DNA from: JAAYEA01 sp012689325 | Lineage (GTDB): Bacteria > Chloroflexota > Anaerolineae > JAAYEA01 | Length of the DNA stretch: 64,000 bases | Assembly (NCBI GenBank): GCA_036841525.1 | Contig: DAITVZ010000015.1 | Location: forward strand, 9,916 to 73,915 | Direction of reading: 5' to 3' | Shown: positions 40,346-48,008 of the stretch, in pieces | Layout: each line of letters begins with the position of its first letter | Numbering within the stretch: position 1 is the first letter of the stretch | The notes under the pieces: model-generated | Told to the model about the DNA's origin: nothing | Seen by the model: only the letters and a program-made list of their open reading frames with translations | The model's database searches: none | Program-made: the position numbers and the translations under genes

Positions 40346-42411
40346 TGACGCGCCTGATCCGTCCCTACGATTTCCTGCTCGATGGCGCCGCCGGCTGGCG
40401 GGGGCTGGAGGCCGAGTCGGCGGCGGCCGCCGAGGCCGGGCTCCAGCTCGAGCAGTTGGCGGAGCGCCTCCCCCCGCTGGATGACCCCCACGGGACCCTG
40501 GGCGGGGCGGCCTTGCCGCGCGGCGTGGCGATCTGGGGCGACGAGATATTCATCGCCGACCCGCCGCGCTGCCGCCTCCTCCATTGGCGGCCCTGCGACG
40601 GCCCGGCGCGCCCGTTGCCCACCATCGGCGGCCCGGGCGCCGCGCCGCGCCAGTTGGACGGGCCCCTGGGGCTGGCCCTCAGCGCGCGCGACGACCTGGT
40701 GGTGGCGGACGCGGGCAACCGGCGCTTGCAGCTCTTCACCCTGCCGGGGCTGGCCCTGCGCCGGATCCTGGGCCCCTTCCCCTCGCGCCTCCCCGAGCCG
40801 CCGGACGGGCGGGCGCTGTGGGAGCCGGTGGACGTGGCGCGGGGGCCGCGCGGGCAGCTCTACGTGCTGGACCGCCAGGGCTTTGTCTGGCGGCTGGATG
40901 GGCAAGGGCGACCCGACCCCATTTACCTGGCCCGCCTGCCGGAGGGGTTCGAGCCCCTGCGGCTCGTCGTGGACCGGCAGGGGTGCGGCTACCTGGCGGG
41001 CCGGGGCGGCCCAGGCTTTCTGATGCTGGATCCCTATGGCGAGCTGCTCGACCCGGCGGACCTGCCGCCGGATTTTGCCGCGCGGCTGCCCCCCCTGCGG
41101 CTGAGCCTGAGCGGGCGGCAGCTTTTGCTGGCCCCGGCCGATTCCCACGGCGGGCGGCGGCAGCCCCTGCCCACCGACCTCACCGTCACCGACGCGGGGC
41201 TGCTGGAAGGGGAGGGGCTCGCCGACGGCCCCTACCTGCACCACATCCCCCCCGCCGCCACCTACGCCCTGGCCGGGCTCTATCGCGTCCAGCCGCTGGA
41301 TAGCCAGCGGGTCGGCAACCCCTGGCACCGCCTCACCCTGGAGCTGCAAGCGCCGGAGCGGACCAGCGTGCGCGCCTATACTTGCGCCAGCGACGTCTTG
41401 CAGCCGGCCCTCGACGCCGCTGGGCTGTTGGAGGAGCCGCCGCAATGGGGGCCCTGGCAGGCGGCGCCCGCCAACGCCGACGAGTTTCTGGTCCAGTCGC
41501 CGCCCGGGCGCTACCTCTACCTGGCGCTGGCGCTGCGCGGCCCCGGCGACCGCACCCCCACCGTGGAGCGGATCTATGTCCACGCCCGCCGGGAGTCGTC
41601 GCTGCGCTGGCTCCCCGCCGCCTACCAGGCCGACGAGACCAGCCGCCACTTCCTGGACCGTTTCCTCTCGCTCGCCGACACCCTCTGGGGCGAGATCGAG
41701 AGCCAGATCGAGGATTTCGGGCTCGCGCTGGATATCGGCGGCGCGCCCGCCGCTTTCCTCCCCTGGCTGGCCTCCTGGTTCGACCTGGCGCTGGAGCCGA
41801 GCTGGACCGAGGCGCAGCGCCGGGCCGTGTTGCGCGAGATCGTGGAGCTCTACAGCCGCCGCGGGACGATCCGCGGGCTGCGCCGCCTGCTGCAACTGCA
41901 CGCCAGCGCGCCCGAGCCCCTGCCCCAGATCGTCGAGCACTACCCGGGCCTCGGCCACCCGCTCCTGGAGACCTGGCTGGGCCAGCCGCCCGGGGACGAC
42001 GCGCCCCACCATTTCACTGTGCTCTTGCCCGCCTGCGCCCTGGATACGGCGGACAAGCGCGCCGCGCTGGCCCGCCTGATCGGGGAGAACGCGCCCGCGC
42101 ACTCCCATTTTTGCCTGCGCCCGGTGGCCCCGGGCGTGCGGCTCGGCTCCGCGACGGTGCGGGGGAGCGCCCTGGGGCTGGATAGCCTGCTGGGCGGCCA
42201 CCCCACCTGGCGGCTCCCCGCCCAGCCGCCCCGCCTGGATGGGGAGAGCGTGCTGGGGGTCAGCACCGCGCTGGCCGCGCCGCCCGAGCCCCGCGCGGTC
42301 TCGGTTCGCCTCGGATATACGCGCCTGGGCGAGGCCCGCCTGGGCTGTCGCATCAGCCATCCTTGCCGTTCGCCGGAGAAACCGGAAGGGAGTTGTGAAC
42401 CATGTCCATGA
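40342..42411 (+). CDS. CIS baseplate protein with NHL-like propeller and gpI-type C-terminus (Pvc12-like)
   Basis: 689 aa. Residues about 55-330 are NHL-like repeats (PRGVAIWGDEIFIADPP, PLGLALSARDDLVVADAGN, VDVARGPRGQLYVLDRQG), a beta-propeller. Residues about 410-600 match the P2 gpI-type tail domain (LRWLPAAYQADETSRHFLD, FLPWLASWFDLALEPSW, IVELYSRRGTIRGLRRLL). It would link the wedge ring to fibres. It overlaps the baseplate J gene by 4 bases and the fibre gene by 10. Confidence 0.88.
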   Translation: MMTRLIRPYDFLLDGAAGWRGLEAESAAAAEAGLQLEQLAERLPPLDDPHGTLGGAALPRGVAIWGDEIFIADPPRCRLLHWRPCDGPARPLPTIGGPGAAPRQLDGPLGLALSARDDLVVADAGNRRLQLFTLPGLALRRILGPFPSRLPEPPDGRALWEPVDVARGPRGQLYVLDRQGFVWRLDGQGRPDPIYLARLPEGFEPLRLVVDRQGCGYLAGRGGPGFLMLDPYGELLDPADLPPDFAARLPPLRLSLSGRQLLLAPADSHGGRRQPLPTDLTVTDAGLLEGEGLADGPYLHHIPPAATYALAGLYRVQPLDSQRVGNPWHRLTLELQAPERTSVRAYTCASDVLQPALDAAGLLEEPPQWGPWQAAPANADEFLVQSPPGRYLYLALALRGPGDRTPTVERIYVHARRESSLRWLPAAYQADETSRHFLDRFLSLADTLWGEIESQIEDFGLALDIGGAPAAFLPWLASWFDLALEPSWTEAQRRAVLREIVELYSRRGTIRGLRRLLQLHASAPEPLPQIVEHYPGLGHPLLETWLGQPPGDDAPHHFTVLLPACALDTADKRAALARLIGENAPAHSHFCLRPVAPGVRLGSATVRGSALGLDSLLGGHPTWRLPAQPPRLDGESVLGVSTALAAPPEPRAVSVRLGYTRLGEARLGCRISHPCRSPEKPEGSCEPCP

Positions 42412-45182
42412 AATCGTCCGCCAATGGCCTCTGCCTGCCCTGCGGCCTGCAAACCTTCGAGCGCAACCGCTACTTTGATGGCAAGCTGCTGGTCACCAGG
42501 GATTTCCAGGAGGAGCAGAACTATCTCAGGGGCAAGGGCCGGCTGCACAACGACCTGCTGCATGGCGTTGGCACCGTCTGCGGGCTCAAGGTGGAGCAGC
42601 ATCCCAACCCCGCCTGCCGCAGCGAGTTTGTCGTGCTGGAGCCGGGGCTGGCGCTCGATTGCTGCGGCAACGAGATCGTGGTCCCGCAGGAAAAGGTCGT
42701 GCCCCTGCGCGACCTGATCGAGGAGGCGCTCAAGGCCAAGGGGCTCTTTGCCAATGGCCAGCCCGCGCCCCACGACGTCTTGGTGCGCCTCGCCTACCAC
42801 GAATGCGACGCCGAGCCCGTCCCCGCGCTGCTGGATAACTGCGACTGCGAGTCCGGCGTCGAGTTTGGCCGCACGCGGGAAGGCCACCGCCTCTTGGTGA
42901 GCCTGGACGACCCGGCGAGCCAAGCCGCCGGGCGGGCGTGCGACTGCGCCGACCCGCTGGAGGCCCGGCTGGAGTGGCAGCACACCCTGGCCGCCGCCCA
43001 GCCGCGGGCGCTGGTGGTGGACCGCGCGCTGATGCGGCTCTACCTGGTGGAATGGGACGGCAAGCAGGGCTGGCTGCGGATGTACGACGCCAGCAACCAC
43101 AGCCTGGTGACGCCGCCGGTGGCCCTGGGCGAGCGGCGCGTCCAGCCCGTGGCGGCCTGCCGCTCCAACCTGGGCGACCTGATCTACGTGGCGGTCAGGG
43201 AGCCAGGTCACGCCGCCGTCGCCAAGGTGCTGATCTGGGAGCAGAACCGGCTGGAGACCGACCCCGGCGCGGCGCTGCGGGCCAGCCTGACCGTGGGCCC
43301 CGCGGAGCTGGTGGGGCTGGAGGTCTCGCCGCTGGATGACAGCCTCTACGCCCTGCTGCGCGACGGCCGGGTGCTGCGCTGGAGCGCCAACTCGATCCGC
43401 GATTGGGTGGAAGCCAACGGGACCGGCGCCGAGCCGAGCCCCCTCGCGCAGGACCTGCGCAACGCCGACGCCGCGCCCGCGACGGCGACCGTGACCCCCG
43501 CCGACATGGCCATCAGCTACGATGGCCGCTGGATGGTGGTGGCCGACGCGGCCCAGCCGCGCCTGATCGCGCTGCACCTGGCCCAGTTCGCCCCGGCGGC
43601 GCCGCTGGGCGGCAACGTCAGCAACCTGATGAAAGCCTTTGCCCTGCCGCCGGGACACCTCCCCTCCGTGGTCGAGTTCAGCTATGACGGCGCGTACCTC
43701 TATGCGCTGTGCGCGGGGAGCCAGATGCTCTACCGCATCCAGGTCCGCGAGAGCCTGGGCGACCTGATCCCCCTCATCCCCGCCGAGGGCAACGCCTATA
43801 GCGCCGTGCATCTGGCCAAGCCGCCCGAGGGGGGCCAGCCGCCCAAGCCGCTGCCGCTGGACCTCGGCATCTCGCCCCGGGACAACTGGTGCTATGTGCT
43901 GCGCCGCGAGTTCGACGCCGGGGGCCAGCCCCGCGACCGCGGCGAGGTGCTGATCCTCTCCGTGGACGCCATCAACGAGCGGCGCGGCCCCGCCATCGTC
44001 GAGCTGGAAGAGACCAAGCTGGGCCCCGGCGCCGTCCACACCAAAGGGAACGCCCTGTTCCAGAACCTCGCCCTCTGGGGCCAACGCCTGTACGTGGCCA
44101 GCGAGACCCTGCCCGTCGCGGACCCCGCGCAAGGCAGCGTCAGCATCCTGTATGTCGACGAGGCCGCCTGCGACGCCTTTATCGATCGCTCCATCGACGG
44201 CTGCGCGAGCTGCGCCGACGCCAGCGAGGGCGTGATCCTCGCCTCCATCCAGGGCTACCAGTGGGACCAGCCCATGACCACCGACGAATCCGCGACGGTC
44301 AACCGGATCGACAACCTCACCCACCGGCCGCTGGTCCCCAGCACCAACACCCTGCGCCAGGTGATCGAGTGCATGTTGAAAAAGGGCATCAGCGAGGGGA
44401 TCCCCGGCCCCCGCGGCGCCGCCGGCCCGGCGGGAGAAAAGGGCGACATCGGCCCCCAGGGCCCCAGGGGCGAGCGGGGCGAACGCGGGGAAAAGGGTGA
44501 GCGCGGCGAGAAAGGCGAAAAGGGCGACCCCGGGACCCTCACGCCGGGAAACCATAACCAGGTCGTCCAGGCGAGCTGGCACCACGACCAGGTCTTTAGC
44601 TCCACCGAGTTCGTCGAGCGGCTGGGCGAGGTGGGCCTGTCGGTGGCCTTTAGCCGGGAGGTGCAACGGGCCGCCATCAACCGCCGGAACGTCCAGGTGC
44701 TGGTCCGCCGGATGCAAGAGACGCCCCTGGGCCAGCTCGAGTGCGAGTGCGTCTTCCCGATCCCCGTCCAGCCCGTCGCCCCCACCAAGGCCGAGGAGGT
44801 GGACATCCACTGGCTCGTCGGCAGCGCCGTCGCCTCGGACGGGTTCGAGCTGCTGACCGAGGTGGCCGAGATCCCCGCCGCCGCGTCGCTGGCCCCCGCC
44901 CTGCGCCTGCGGCTGGGGCAGGTCAAGTGGGACAACGTCGACGTGGTCAAGCGGCTGGTGCAGGCGTGCGGCCTGGTCAACGCCGCCGGCCAGCCCCAGC
45001 TCACCGTGACGGTGGTGCTGCGCGGGAACTGGCTGGTGGACCAAAAGGGGAGCGCCCTGGATGGCGAGAACCTCTGGCCCGGCGTGCCGGAGCGCCCCTC
45101 CACGCATGGCGTGCAGGGACGGCTGAGCGGCAACGGCGCCGAGGGCGGCGACTGGGTGAGCGTCTTTCACATCGTGCCGTGA
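42402..45182 (+). CDS. Fibre candidate: N-terminal module, propeller-like middle, collagen-like stretch, C-terminal domain
   Basis: 926 aa, ATG 42402. Residues about 20-75 (NRYFDGKLLVTRDFQEEQNY ... HGVGTVCGLKV) form a module shared with the genes at 45220 and 47201. Residues about 200-600 contain beta-propeller-like units (MAISYDGRWMVVADAAQPR, VVEFSYDGAYLYALC, LGISPRDNWCYVLRR). A linker with SNTLRQVIECMLKKG-like text precedes 16 uninterrupted Gly-X-Y triplets (residues 666-713, starting GIPGPRGAAGPAGEKGD). The last 210 residues form a distinct domain repeating RQVSWHHDQ-type words. A collagen-like rod implies a trimer, as in bacterial and phage fibres. Confidence 0.82.
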   Translation: MSMKSSANGLCLPCGLQTFERNRYFDGKLLVTRDFQEEQNYLRGKGRLHNDLLHGVGTVCGLKVEQHPNPACRSEFVVLEPGLALDCCGNEIVVPQEKVVPLRDLIEEALKAKGLFANGQPAPHDVLVRLAYHECDAEPVPALLDNCDCESGVEFGRTREGHRLLVSLDDPASQAAGRACDCADPLEARLEWQHTLAAAQPRALVVDRALMRLYLVEWDGKQGWLRMYDASNHSLVTPPVALGERRVQPVAACRSNLGDLIYVAVREPGHAAVAKVLIWEQNRLETDPGAALRASLTVGPAELVGLEVSPLDDSLYALLRDGRVLRWSANSIRDWVEANGTGAEPSPLAQDLRNADAAPATATVTPADMAISYDGRWMVVADAAQPRLIALHLAQFAPAAPLGGNVSNLMKAFALPPGHLPSVVEFSYDGAYLYALCAGSQMLYRIQVRESLGDLIPLIPAEGNAYSAVHLAKPPEGGQPPKPLPLDLGISPRDNWCYVLRREFDAGGQPRDRGEVLILSVDAINERRGPAIVELEETKLGPGAVHTKGNALFQNLALWGQRLYVASETLPVADPAQGSVSILYVDEAACDAFIDRSIDGCASCADASEGVILASIQGYQWDQPMTTDESATVNRIDNLTHRPLVPSTNTLRQVIECMLKKGISEGIPGPRGAAGPAGEKGDIGPQGPRGERGERGEKGERGEKGEKGDPGTLTPGNHNQVVQASWHHDQVFSSTEFVERLGEVGLSVAFSREVQRAAINRRNVQVLVRRMQETPLGQLECECVFPIPVQPVAPTKAEEVDIHWLVGSAVASDGFELLTEVAEIPAAASLAPALRLRLGQVKWDNVDVVKRLVQACGLVNAAGQPQLTVTVVLRGNWLVDQKGSALDGENLWPGVPERPSTHGVQGRLSGNGAEGGDWVSVFHIVP

Positions 45183-45219
45183 CCCCCGGCCCAGGCGCGA
45201 CAGAGCGAGGTTATGAACC

Positions 45220-46278
45220 ATGACAAAAGCTGCTGGCCCATCGGAAAAGCCGATCGCCGGGCCGCTCCGGCGAGCGCGCTATGTCCCGCGCCAGTTGGTC
45301 AGCGCGGCGGAGCTGAACGCCGACCAGGCCTATTTCCGCGAGCTGGCCCGCCGCCACAACCGCTTCCTGCACGGCTGCGGCGTAGTCTGCGGGCTGGAAG
45401 TGCTGGTCCAGCCCGGCGGGCTGGAAGTGCTGGTCCAGCCCGCCAGCCAAGCGCCCCGGGTGGTGGTGACGCCCGGGCACGCCATCAGCCCCCGCGGCGA
45501 TGACATCTACCTACCCGCGGAGCGCGAGATCACGCTGGGCGAGGCGCGGCGATGCTTCGACAACGACCAGGACCGGACCTGTTATGTCGTCCTGGCCTAT
45601 CGCGAGGCGCCGGTCGCCCCGGCGCCGGTCCTGCCGGACCCCTGCATGCCGGCGGTCGGCCAGCAGTTCTCCCGGGTCCTGGCGGGCTACGCGCTGACCC
45701 TGGAGGAGGAGCTGCCCGCGGGCTGGGGCTCGCCGCCCGATTGCGGCGACCTGGCCTGCGAGCTGTGGCGCGACGCCCCGCCGCACGGCGCGCCCGGCCC
45801 CTGCGCCCCTTGCCCGCCGGGGGATGCCGGCGACCAGGTGGTGCTGGCGGCGCTCCGCCTCGCGCCCCAGGGCGGCGGCGTGGCGGTGAGCTATGCCCCG
45901 CGGCGCCGCGTCCTCTCGCTCCAGTTTCTGGCGGAGACGCTGCGCTGCCTCTTGCCGCGGCTGACGGGGATCGCCCCCGACCGGGCCGCGCAGGGGACAC
46001 GGGTCGCCGTGACCCTGGCCGGCGAGCGGCTGATGGAGGCCCGCGAGGCGCGCTTTGGCAGCGGCATCGTCGCCGCCCTCGTCGAGCGCGCCGACGACCA
46101 GGTCGTGGTGCAGCTGGATATCGCCGCCAACGCCCGGCCCGGGCCGCGCGGCTTTCGCCTGCTCACCACCCGGGGCGTCGCCAACGGCGCGGCCTGCGGG
46201 CTCCAGTTCACGGTGCTGCCCGGCGGCTCGGGCTATGGCGACCACCTGAGCAGCGGCATCGGGGGGGAGCTGCTATGA
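45220..46278 (+). CDS. CIS accessory protein with the fibre-type N-terminal module and a C-terminal IPT-like domain
   Basis: 352 aa, ATG 45220 behind GCGAGG. Residues about 20-62 (RYVPRQLVSAAELNADQAYF ... HGCGVVCGLEV) repeat the module of the fibre candidate. A Cys/Pro-rich middle and a C-terminal beta-sandwich (GIAPDRAAQGTRVAVTLAGE) follow. A 27-bp tandem duplication (45391 and 45418) makes GLEVLVQPG occur twice. Probably a baseplate-attached fibre or adaptor. The role is inferred from the shared module. Confidence 0.72.
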   Translation: MTKAAGPSEKPIAGPLRRARYVPRQLVSAAELNADQAYFRELARRHNRFLHGCGVVCGLEVLVQPGGLEVLVQPASQAPRVVVTPGHAISPRGDDIYLPAEREITLGEARRCFDNDQDRTCYVVLAYREAPVAPAPVLPDPCMPAVGQQFSRVLAGYALTLEEELPAGWGSPPDCGDLACELWRDAPPHGAPGPCAPCPPGDAGDQVVLAALRLAPQGGGVAVSYAPRRRVLSLQFLAETLRCLLPRLTGIAPDRAAQGTRVAVTLAGERLMEAREARFGSGIVAALVERADDQVVVQLDIAANARPGPRGFRLLTTRGVANGAACGLQFTVLPGGSGYGDHLSSGIGGELL

Positions 46279-47204
46279 GCGCCCCTGGCGGCGTCCGCCG
46301 CGCCGTATGGAGCTTTTGGAGCCGCCCCTTCCAGGCGCGCCATCACCAGGTGTGGGCCAGCCCCAAGCACCACCTGCTGGCCTGGATCCTGAGCGTGGAG
46401 ACGGCGCGGCAGCATTACGCCGAGACCGCCCTGGTCGCCGACGAGCCCGGCGCGGCCCTGCTGGTAGACGGGCTGGGGCTGCCCTTCGGGGAGGTTTCCA
46501 CCGCGTTGGAGGCGCTGGGCGAGGCGGACGCGGACTGGTGGGTACTGGGCAAGCTCTACGCCTATCGCGCCCAGAGCGAGCCCTTCGTGCACCTGGATAG
46601 CGACGTCTTTCTCTGGAAGCCGCTGCCCGAGGAGCTGCACCGGGCGCCGGTGCTGGCCCAGAACACGGAGCAGTTCCCCTTCGTGGGCTCCTGGTACCGG
46701 CCCGAGACGTTCGACGCGGCGGTGCGGGCGGTGGAGGGCTGGCTGCCGCCCGAGTGGGCGTGGTACGTGGCCCAGCGCAGCGGCGAGGCGCTCTGCTGCG
46801 GCATCCTCGGCGGCGCCGACGTCGGGTTCATCCGCCACTATGCCGACGGGGCGATCCGCCTCATCGAGCATCCCGCCAACCAGCCCGCCTGGCGGGCCAT
46901 CGGCTCCAAGGTGGGGGACAATATCCTCTTTGAGCAGTACTATCTCTCCGCCTGCCTAGCCTACCACGCCCAGCATGAGGGCTCGTCTTTCCACGGCGTC
47001 TATGCCCGCTGCCTCTTTGGCTCGGCGGCGGAGGCGTTCACCCCGGACCGGGCCCGGGAGGCGGGCTATACGCACCTGATCGGCGGGGCCAAGCGAAACG
47101 AGGCGCTGGCCCAGCGGCTGGAGGCCCGCGTCGCCCGGGACTATCCGCAGCAATACCAGCGCTGCCTGCGCTACCTTGCCAGCGGCGCGGGAGGCTTGCC
47201 ATGA
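46275..47204 (+). CDS. DUF6734-type glycosyltransferase-like protein
   Basis: 309 aa, start overlapping the previous stop (ATGA). Sequence pattern of DUF6734: WSFWSRPFQARHHQVWASP, LLAWILSVETARQHYAE, ALLVDGLGLPFGEVSTAL, then PFVHLDSDVFLWKPLPEE. The DSD is the likely DxD nucleotide-sugar/metal motif. A C-terminal Cys/Gly part (ALCCGILGGADVGFIRHYA) follows. No signal peptide or membrane segment, so it acts in the cytoplasm. Placed between two genes with the same fibre-type module, it may glycosylate a CIS surface protein. Substrate unknown. Confidence 0.75.
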   Translation: MSAPGGVRRAVWSFWSRPFQARHHQVWASPKHHLLAWILSVETARQHYAETALVADEPGAALLVDGLGLPFGEVSTALEALGEADADWWVLGKLYAYRAQSEPFVHLDSDVFLWKPLPEELHRAPVLAQNTEQFPFVGSWYRPETFDAAVRAVEGWLPPEWAWYVAQRSGEALCCGILGGADVGFIRHYADGAIRLIEHPANQPAWRAIGSKVGDNILFEQYYLSACLAYHAQHEGSSFHGVYARCLFGSAAEAFTPDRAREAGYTHLIGGAKRNEALAQRLEARVARDYPQQYQRCLRYLASGAGGLP

Positions 47205-47995
47205 GCGAGCGAACCGTCCGCAACGCGGCCAGGCGCTACCGAATCGGGGGGAGCCGCCTGGCGCCCGACCTGCCCCTCGCCGGCGCGGACCCACGGGCGC
47301 GCCCGGTCTACGGCTGCCGCCAGCAGGTCTCCGCGGCGGAACTGACCGAGGGCCAGGCGTATTTGCGCGCGCTGTGGCGCCAGCACAACCGGCTGAGCCA
47401 CGGGCCCGGCGTCGCCTGGGGGCTGGAGGTGTTCCCCGCCGCCAGCGCCGCCGATGGGACGCCCCGCGTCCGCGTGACCCGCGGCTACGCCCTGAGCCCC
47501 CTCGGCGACGAGATCTATGCGCCGGAGGACCAGGTGGTGGCGCTCGATTGCGAGCCGGCGGGACAGGACCGCTGCCGGAACCTCGCCGCCGGCCCGGTCA
47601 GGCGGGTCGTCTACCTGGGCATCCGCCTCGCCGAGCGGCCCGTCTGCCCGGCGCCCCTGTATGCGGACCCCTGCGACCCGCTGCCGGCCTGCGAGCCGCG
47701 CCGCGTGGAGGCGGGCTGCGAGATCGCCTGCCTGGCCGAGCCGCCGCCCTGGTCGCCCAGGACCTGCCAGCATTGGGCCGACGCGCTGGTCTGCCACCGT
47801 CCGCCGCCCGCGCCGGACGCGCTCGATCCGCTGCGCGCGTGCCCTCAAGAGGACGGCTCGCCCTGGGTGGTGCTCTGCGAGCTCGAGCTGGACGCCCGGG
47901 GCCAGGTCAGCGAGATCGGCTATGGGCCGCGGCAGCGGACCTACGCCAGCCAGCTCCTCGGCGAGCTGGCGCGCTGCCTGGCCGCCGCCGGATGA
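47201..47995 (+). CDS. CIS accessory protein, paralogue of the 45220 gene
   Basis: 264 aa, ATG 47201 overlapping the previous stop. The N-terminal module is again present (CRQQVSAAELTEGQAYLRAL, QHNRLSHGPGVAWGLEV). It is followed by GYALSPLGDEIYAPEDQVV, a Cys-rich middle and an end like the paralogue (ELELDARGQVSEIGYGPRQR). It lacks the C-terminal IPT-like domain. Likely another adaptor or short fibre. Confidence 0.7.
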   Translation: MSERTVRNAARRYRIGGSRLAPDLPLAGADPRARPVYGCRQQVSAAELTEGQAYLRALWRQHNRLSHGPGVAWGLEVFPAASAADGTPRVRVTRGYALSPLGDEIYAPEDQVVALDCEPAGQDRCRNLAAGPVRRVVYLGIRLAERPVCPAPLYADPCDPLPACEPRRVEAGCEIACLAEPPPWSPRTCQHWADALVCHRPPPAPDALDPLRACPQEDGSPWVVLCELELDARGQVSEIGYGPRQRTYASQLLGELARCLAAAG

Positions 47996-48008
47996 GGCGA
48001 GGAGGCGC

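Noticed and set aside
41940..45221. A 1093-codon open frame on the minus strand across CIS genes
   Set aside because: It is antisense to well-supported baseplate and fibre genes, is low in complexity (His/Val/Gly/Asp), and results from GC-rich codons.
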